Origin: Gnetum montanum
Lineage: Eukaryota; Streptophyta; Gnetopsida; Gnetales; Gnetaceae
Length of the DNA: 64,000 bases
Direction of reading: 5' to 3'
Assembly (NCBI GenBank): GCA_015680685.1
Contig: MNCI01009519.1
Location: 104,671-168,670, forward strand
Made by a program: the position numbers and the translations under genes
Shown: one piece after another, positions 57,145-64,000 of the stretch
Layout of the letters: each line of letters starts with the position of its first letter
Position numbering within the stretch: the first letter of the stretch is position 1
Notes under the pieces: model-generated
Seen by the model: the letters and a program-made list of their open reading frames with translations, nothing else
Database searches by the model: none
Told to the model about the DNA's origin: nothing

Positions 57145-58560
57145 TTGAAGGGTAAGTTGTCCCAGGATGCCCCACATGTCTTAAGCAAAAATGAAAGTGG
57201 TGAACCTACTCTAGGCAGTTGCCCACACAACGATGTTCCTTCCCTTGACTTTGGCCAAGGGGTTGTATATCAGAATCTTCATTCCACTATTCATAACCCA
57301 GGTTCTGATACCCATAGGCACAAAGGATCTAAAAAAGGAACACGAACTCATGATAAATGTGGACATTCTTATTGCAATCGCGATCAGGGCCAAGACCACA
57401 GAAGAGAAGGTAGTAGACAATGGAGATAAAGGTAGGAAAAGTGGAAGTCATACATAAAACAGTGAAGAAAGGGAACAAGGGAACTCTAGAGAATCAAAAC
57501 ATAGAAGGGAGAGTAGGGAACAACGTAGGCATCATAGACGCCATGGATGAGATGATCACAATAAATCCCTACTCGCTACTCAAAGTATGTTAGACATAAC
57601 TGAGGCTATTAGAATTCCAACAAGGCACAAGAAAGAGAGTGGGAGAAAGAGATTAGATATGAACAATATCCCACAATTTAAAAGTGGATACAACGTTGAT
57701 CCTCAGAATCACTTACAAGCATTCCATGATGTGTGTGACTTACAAAACATAGAAAATGAATGGCAAAAACATAAGTTGTTCCCATAGACACTATTTAAAG
57801 AAGCGGAAAGCTGGTACCAGTCCTTAGAACTAGAATCTATTCATAGGTGGAATACCATGTTAGAATTTTTTAATGATAAGTACCAAATGTACTCCTGATT
57901 GCCTAACTTACAAAGGAAAATCCAAGGCTAGAAACAAGGAGGACATGAACCCTTGGATGCTGCCATCGGCTAATACTATACACTATTACATTATTGTCTT
58001 GGCCATGATTATTCACAATGGGATTAACTGTGCCATCTCGTGGATGGGCTTAGGCATGAAATGAGAAGAACCCTTCGGACTTATGCCCAAGGGAGACTAT
58101 TTGAGCTTAGGTCCCATCAAATTCAAAGACTATTGGAGAAAGTTGCTAAGGAAGAAGGTGAGCTATGGAAGAGAGAAAGTGCAAAAGAGTATAACCAAGA
58201 TCCTTATCTTTGGAAGAGGGAAGTAAGATTTTGTGAGGATGAAAAAGAGTCACCACTCAAAGAGATGGGGAATAGGAAAACTTTGCCTATCCAAAAGATG
58301 ACATTAGAAGTTTCGGAAAAGGTAGACCAAATGTGGGATTCCCTAGACAATAGATTTCAAACTATTCTTAAAATAGGAGAGGACTCTAGAAAGGTAGTGA
58401 GAAAAGAAAAAAGAAAGAGGTTGAACATGCACATAGCAAGGGTAAGGGCAAATTTTCCATCATTGAAGAGGTTGTGGATTTGGAAACAGACAATGATAGT
58501 GGATGTGAGATATGTCAATATGACCATCCTAAGGGATGTTGCCCTATAATCTCACATCTA
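57145..58560 (+). pseudogene. Gypsy E gag
   Basis: Successive broken frames run in order: a histidine-rich part (57250-57430), a capsid part (57587-57900, NIPQFKSGYNVDPQNHLQAF), MNPWMLPSANTIHYY, QRLLEKVAKEEGELWKRE (58130) and VDQMWDSLDNRFQ (58320). It ends with CQYDHPKGCCP-like codons near 58550. The order is the same as gag in C and F. Confidence 0.8.
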
Positions 58561-59280
58561 TAGGAGTTTGGGGTGTATGCACTCAACCCATGATTAAACA
58601 AAAGGAAAACACCCTGAAGGTCACCTTATCCTCAAAGTAACCCAAGGTAGTTCCACCAAACCTTAACATATTATCCCAGTGGAACTCCACCACAACCGAT
58701 TAAGTAATATCAATAGGGCAGCATCCATAATCATGGGGAATGCCACCACCAAGGTAACAGTATCCTTATAGGAAACTTGACCAATATGGATATTATGTGC
58801 AGCAGCCAATCTTCCCACATGACTCTACTGGTCATGTCACTCCTCAACCTCACTACCAAGCCTACGAGTATTATGGGACTCCTTGTTCTAAAGGAAATAT
58901 TCTGCAAGCATATCATCCTTCTCATCTGGTCGCATCTCTTCCACCAATAGCTCCACTACCATCTACTCCCGCGATGCAAGGTGAAATCCCTACCTAGCCA
59001 CAACAATGTAATGTCACAAGGGTTGTTAACTCTCAACCTACTGTTAGTTCCAACAACCAGATGAAGAAAAGACCTTTCTTTAGAACCAATAGTCCAACCT
59101 AGCCCTTGCAATCACAAGTAGCTAATTCCTTAGAGGCCTCAATATCAATCCAAACTTCAGAGCCCCCTTCAACCCAATCACTACACTCAACGCATATGGT
59201 CATGCTAGCACATGCCATCACTGATTGGCTCAAAGCTAGCCACCTTCCTAGAAAATTCTCTAATCCTAGGAGTCCTCTGA
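58561..59280 (+). pseudogene. Gypsy E gag-protease linker
   Basis: A low-complexity, proline- and tyrosine-rich region (for example HYQAYEYYGTP near 58855) continues into QSLHSTHMVMLAHAITDWLK (59190). It matches element B near 25650-25130 on the other strand. No enzymatic motif was found. Confidence 0.65.
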
Positions 59281-59700
59281 TATACTTACAAATCATTGGA
59301 AATGTGTTGTGCAAGGCTCTTTTGGATTTAGGTTCCAATGTCAACATGATTTCTCAAGAAATATACAAGGCCTGGAACCTGCCTCCATTGAAAAAGAGCA
59401 ACATCCATCTAGAATTGGTTGACCAGTCCATCACTATCCCATTGGGACTAGTGGAAGACATTATTACCACTATTTTTGGGTGGTCATACCCAGTTGACTT
59501 CCTAGTGATTTAGGTAAACAATGGTAAGGGGGACTTCCCAATCATAATGGGAAGAGCATGGCTAAGTACCATCGATGCACACCTAGGAATTCATGATCTT
59601 TCCCTAGAAATATCAAAGAAAAATACATTTGGAAAGATCAAGAAGAATAAATTTTTGTGCATCGCATATAGTGATATAGGATGTAATTTCATGCAAAGAT
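59281..59700 (+). pseudogene. Gypsy E aspartic protease
   Basis: ALLDLGSNVNMIS near 59310-59350 has the catalytic Asp in LDLGS. VEDIITTIFGWSYPVDFLVI and PIIMGRAWLSTIDAH follow, with a TAG between them at 59512-59514. The flap-to-C-terminal spacing matches element B. Confidence 0.8.
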
Positions 59701-59839
59701 CATGGTTTGTGCAAAGTGTAGCATTGCCTGCATGCAATTAGTATGCACAAGTGATTAAAATACAAAGATTCCTATATGCAGCAACCACATGATAGGAAGA
59801 CACCCAGTGGCTAATAGTTGATCAAGAAAGTAGTTCACT

Positions 59840-60780
59840 CATATGCATGGAACCAACTGAGGGTTTGACTTGTGCTTACATTGATAGCATAGACACATTA
59901 CAACAAGTCCACCACCAACTTCCAAGTCTTAACCTTGAAAATATCAATTGGTGGAAGTTGGAAATCCCTAAGAAATTTAAGCAGGAGCCCCTCGAGCTGA
60001 AATCATTGCCCACCAGTATGGAATACACGTTCCTTAAAAATGAAAAATTGATAATTATCAATGCTAAGCTTGCTCCTCAACACAAAGAAGAACTACTAAA
60101 GGTAATAAATAAATGGTTGGAAGCCTTCGCTTGGTCATATCCAAAATTAATTGAAATAGATCCTAGGATATGCTAACATAGAATTTACATTGATCCCTCC
60201 ATGAAGCCTTGAAGGCAACTATAGAGGTGATTGAATCCTAAGTTGAAGTAAGTAGTTAATGAAGAAATCGAATAGCTTCTCAAGGCTGGGTTCATATACC
60301 CCATTGTTTATAGAAAATGGGTTAGCCCCTTAGTTATTGTGCCTAAAAAGGGATGCAAATGGAGGGTGTGCATAGATTTTAGGCTACTAAATATGGCAAC
60401 ATTCAAAGATCACTTTCTATTGCAATTTTTTGACCAAGTGTTAGACACTATCGCAAGGCATCACTATTACAGTTTTTTGGATGGATATATCAAATATAAC
60501 CAAATATAAATAGCCCCAGAAGACCAAGCCAAGACTACATTCACCAGTCCTTGGGGAACGTTCGCATACAAAAAAATGTCGTTTGGCTTGTGCAATGCCC
60601 CTACAACATTTCAATGACTAGTTTTAAGCATATTCCAATAGTAGATAGGGAATGGCATGGAGGTCTTTATGGATGACTTCTCCACTTATGGAGCAAACTT
60701 TGATCAAGCCTTGGACTAATTAGAGCAAGTGTTAAAAAGATGTGTAGAAACCAATTTGAGGCTCAACTAGTAGAAAAGCC
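59840..60780 (+). pseudogene. Gypsy E reverse transcriptase
   Basis: A linker (59847-60176, AFAWSYPKLIEIDP) is followed by WVSPLVIVPKKG, WRVCIDFRLLN, FLDGY, SPWGTFAYKKMSFGLCNAP and the catalytic FMDD near 60670. Several TAG/TAA codons interrupt it. Confidence 0.82.
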
Positions 60781-61560
60781 ATTTGATGTCCAAGAAGGCA
60801 TAGTACTAGGGCACAAAATATCACACACAGGGATAGAGGTAAACCCCAAGAAAATCAAAATTATCCAAGGAATTATCCATCAATCGAAAACTTTCAAATA
60901 TATTCGGTCATTCCTTGGACATACTAGCTACTATAGGAGATTTATTGAGAACTTTTCAAAGGTTTCCAAAACATTGGTGGAATTAATGACCAAGGACATA
61001 CCTTTCGAGTGGACCAAGGAATGCAAATTAGCTTTCCAAACTTTGAAACAGAAGCTAGTAGAAACATACATTCTACAAGCTCCTGACTGGTCCAAACCAT
61101 TCCATATCATGACAGATGCATCCAACTATGCTTTAGAGGCCGTACTTACATAGTTAGATGACCAGAAGCACTCTTATTACATCCAATGTGCAAGTAAAAG
61201 TATCGCTGGTGCACAACTTAACTACACTACCATAGAGAAAGAATTAATGGTTGTAGTGTTTGCACTAGAGAATTTTAGAAACTATGTATTGGGATATAAA
61301 GTATATATACATACAGATCATAGTGAAATCTAATTCCTCATGAATAAGCCAATGGTAAGTCCTCATATCATATGATGTCTTATAATCTTACAAGAGTTCA
61401 ATTTAATGATGATCGATCGCAAGGACCCCGAGAATGTAGTTGCTAATCATTTATCTCAGTTGCGATGGGACAACAAAGAGGATGAGTATTCAATTTTTGA
61501 TCATTTCCCTGATGAATTCCTCTTTGTTGGTGTAGTGAATAATCAATCATCCATGGAGAC
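60780..61560 (+). pseudogene. Gypsy E connection and RNase H
   Basis: GHKISHTGIEVNPKKIK, then FLGHTSYYRRFIENFSK, then RNase H with DASNYALEAVLT (61120), YTTIEKELMVVVFALE (61230) and HTDHSE (61320). The usual D-E-D pattern is mostly kept. There is no second RNase H, unlike T1 and T2. Confidence 0.8.
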
Positions 61561-61719
61561 AAACTAGTAAAGTAGCATTCTTACCTATCTCCTCACCTAA
61601 CAAACACCACAAGAGTTAAACCTTAAGAAGAAACAATAGTTTCTTCACTGAGCCAAGTACTTTATGGAGATCAATGGGCAACATTACAAAGTGTGTTCTG
61701 ATGGCTTGGTTTGATGGTG

Positions 61720-62645
61720 TGTTCCCAATATAGATCAACTACAAGTTCTCCAAGACACTCATGAGGGTCCTTGTGGGGGTCATTATGCTGGGAGACGAAC
61801 AACCATCAAGATCCTACTTGCAGGATATTATTGGCCTACATTATTTTGGGACACCCATCATTTCGTCTAATCTTGTGAGCATTGTCAATGTGATGGGGGA
61901 ATAACTGCTAGCATGGAGGATCTGCAATAATGGATTCAACCATGAGAACCCTTTGACATTTGGGGAATTGATTTTATGGGGCCGATTACACCAATGTCCA
62001 ATGACAAATCTTATATTATTGTTGTTGGTGATTACCTAACTAAATGGGTAGAAGTAGCTATTGTTAAGGATTATACATCATCTATAGCTACACGATTTGT
62101 TCAACAACAAATCATAAATAGGTTTGGTGTGCTGCATGTGCTTATTTCAGACAATGGTACACACTTTACAGGTGTAACGTTTCAGAAATTAATGCAACGC
62201 TTAGGGGTTGAGCATAAATTGACTACACCATACCACCCCTAAGTGAACGGTCAAGAAGAAGTCACCAACAAGGAGATTATAAAGATATTGACAAAAACCA
62301 TTAGTAAGTTTATGCGAGACTAGAGCACTAAACTGAACAATGCTCTTTGGGCATACCGCTCCACATGGAAACTCCCTACAAGCTACTCTCCCTATGAGTT
62401 AGTGTACAGTAAATTACCAATGATTCCCATTCAAACTGAGCTTTGTACACTATCCACGACATGTAACCTCAACCTTGACCTTGATTTAGCACAGAAAAAA
62501 TGATTAGTAACTCTTAACTTGCTAGATGAAAATTGATTAGCTACCCTGTCATCTAATGAATTGCACAAGGCCTTCAATAAACAACGTCATGACCTACGAA
62601 TTAGGAAAGTTAAATATCAGCTAGGAGATAAGGTTTTCTACTAGA
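61720..62645 (+). pseudogene. Gypsy E integrase
   Basis: The zinc finger has GGHYAG and CEHCQ (61770-61890). The core has D in GIDFMGP, D in ISDNG and E in NGQEEVTNK (about 61970-62270). The tail has ALWAYRSTWK and LRIRKVKYQLGDKVF. A stop splits PYHP from VNGQ, among others. Confidence 0.82.
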
Positions 62646-64000
62646 ATCCCACACATGTGCCATAATGTACTAAATTTTAAACACTGTGGAAAGGACCTTA
62701 TATTATTTATGCAACTTTTCCTTCAGGGGCCATAATAATATACAAACCTAATAGCCTAGATAAGAAACTATTGGTCAACGTACAACAAACCAAACCTTTC
62801 CATGAGCTTAGAATAGCCAGTACACATGCTACCTCTGTTGATGGACAACCTTGCACACTATTTCGGATCTCCTCCTTCCAACTCAGTTGTGGGGGAGATG
62901 GCTACCTATGCTAACCATTTTAGTCCCTTAGTTATTTTTAAATTTTTGTTTTACACATTTTTGTTTTACACATTTTTCCAACTTTTCTTATTTTTTTTAT
63001 ACCATCATTCATGTTTTTACTATTTCTTTTTTTTTTCTTGATTTACTTTTATTCATCATCCAATAAGTGCTCATGATGGTGGATTGCATTATATCATATT
63101 GATTGCTAATGTTTGGTTTTTACCTTTGAATTATGATGCTAACATTAAGGTATGGTTTTTTTAGTAAAACAAGAAATGAGTCCATGTCGTCCACTCATCC
63201 ATACAACTCTATGGTCTCCTTTGTCTTGGAACTGTACAATCACCTGTTTTTAAGTAAATTTATTAATGAATTGGTGGCTAGGTACTTTTCAAATCAAGGA
63301 AAGACTCAAAGGATGAAAATGATGCGACTTCAAGGGGATTCAATGCATTTGTGTTGGCCATTCTCTTGGGTGCTTGGATGCTTATTTCTTGGGTTTTTTG
63401 CCATTCTAAGATTGTTCAAAAATTAAGAAGCTGAGTGAATAAAAATAAGTCTTTGCATGGTGTGGTTCTCATGCAAAAAAAAAAAAAAAAGAGGAGAAAA
63501 GTGAGAATCCAAAGCACACCCCTTAGACATAATAAAGTAATATGGGCTATAAGCATTGGTTTTAAAATAGGAAAGACATGTTACCCATGCCTGAAGGTTC
63601 CCTCTAACTAAGGCCTTTTCTCACATCCTACTTCTCCATCTCGCTCTCCTTGGGATGGTGGTCACTCTTTGTGAAGGCATTCTTGTTACTTCAAGAGGAT
63701 GGATTGGCTAGGTGTATTGATGTGGTGGTTGGTTTGAGTTTGGATTTGGGATGAAGTTCTACTCAGTCATCTTAACCATGAAATACACAAGGGGCTTTAC
63801 AAAACCTTGTTCTTGGGATTTTATTCCATTCTCTTCTCTCCATCTTTCTTCCCATTTTCCACCTCATTACTAGTTTTATCATTAGTATGTTCTAGGTTGA
63901 TGCATTATTTTTCTTTGATGAATTCTTGTGGGTAATTTTTTAACTCTTCCTTCCAAATGACATTCCTAGAGCCTACGGACTCTTTGGTTTGTGGGTTTGT
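62646..64000 (+). other. Gypsy E 3' untranslated region, no gene seen
   Basis: It matches the 3' untranslated region of element B on the other strand. A run of 15-16 A lies near 63475-63490. The open frames at 62826 and 63133 are not preserved in element B at full length. The 3' LTR is not reached. Confidence 0.65.

Larger units (their letters stand above)
56966..64000 (+). mobile_element. Gypsy element E (Athila-like), main part
   Basis: On the plus strand it runs leader, gag, protease, reverse transcriptase, RNase H, integrase and a long 3' untranslated region that leaves the window. It is heavily decayed. Integrase motifs (GGHYAGRRTT, FDIWGIDFMGP) and the tRNA-Asp primer sites of its relatives C, B and F point to the Athila side of non-chromoviral gypsy. 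T2 is inserted in its leader. Confidence 0.85.

Overview
This window is repeat-dense plant DNA. Almost all of it is LTR retrotransposons nested in one another. No intact single-copy host gene, rRNA, tRNA or CRISPR array is visible. Ty3/gypsy Tat/Ogre-like and Athila-like elements, Ty1/copia elements, tRNA-Asp and initiator-Met primer sites, and plant-type LTR promoters point to a seed plant with a large, TE-bloated genome. A gymnosperm is possible but unproven. Every reading frame is broken or partial.

Layout. 1-5062: the 3' part of a plus-strand Tat/Ogre-like element (T1), starting at an orientation flip marked by a single N at 47. T1 sits inside an Athila-like gypsy remnant (C, minus strand, 5063-7861). 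7862-18495: old, mostly unassignable sequence with two degraded LTR-like blocks, a coiled-coil extra frame (11280-13345, minus) and gypsy remnant F (gag, primer site and LTR, 14438-18110). 18496-30350: copia element A (plus), split by gypsy element B (minus, 21595-28574, target duplication GTGGA). 30351-36965: a gypsy fragment D split by a complete copia element B (minus, 30581-36405, duplication CAACA). 36966-39455: unassigned AT-rich DNA and a broken copia gag. 39456-39522 and 56966-64000: Athila-like gypsy element E (plus), split by a complete 17,443-bp Tat/Ogre-like element T2 (minus, 39523-56965, duplication GTAAC).

The most unusual feature lies inside T2. Between its protease and reverse transcriptase is a roughly 5-kb segment with an eight-exon gene on the opposite (plus) strand, 46697-50731. 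Seven GT-AG-like introns (one donor mutated) keep phase and give exactly 1,095 codons. The N-terminal part resembles FCP1/NLI-interacting-factor (HAD) phosphatases. The middle looks like a retroelement-associated domain, followed by a coiled coil and an acidic tail. A TATA-like box lies upstream and a small repeat cluster downstream. Nine in-frame stops (eight TAG, one TGA, no TAA) make this copy a pseudogene.

T2 otherwise has the expected order: LTR, gag, protease, reverse transcriptase, decayed RNase H, second archaeal-type RNase H, integrase, a tandem array in the 3' untranslated region, polypurine tract, LTR. Stops throughout T2 are mostly TAG where CAG or TGG is expected, the mark of cytosine deamination in methylated transposons.
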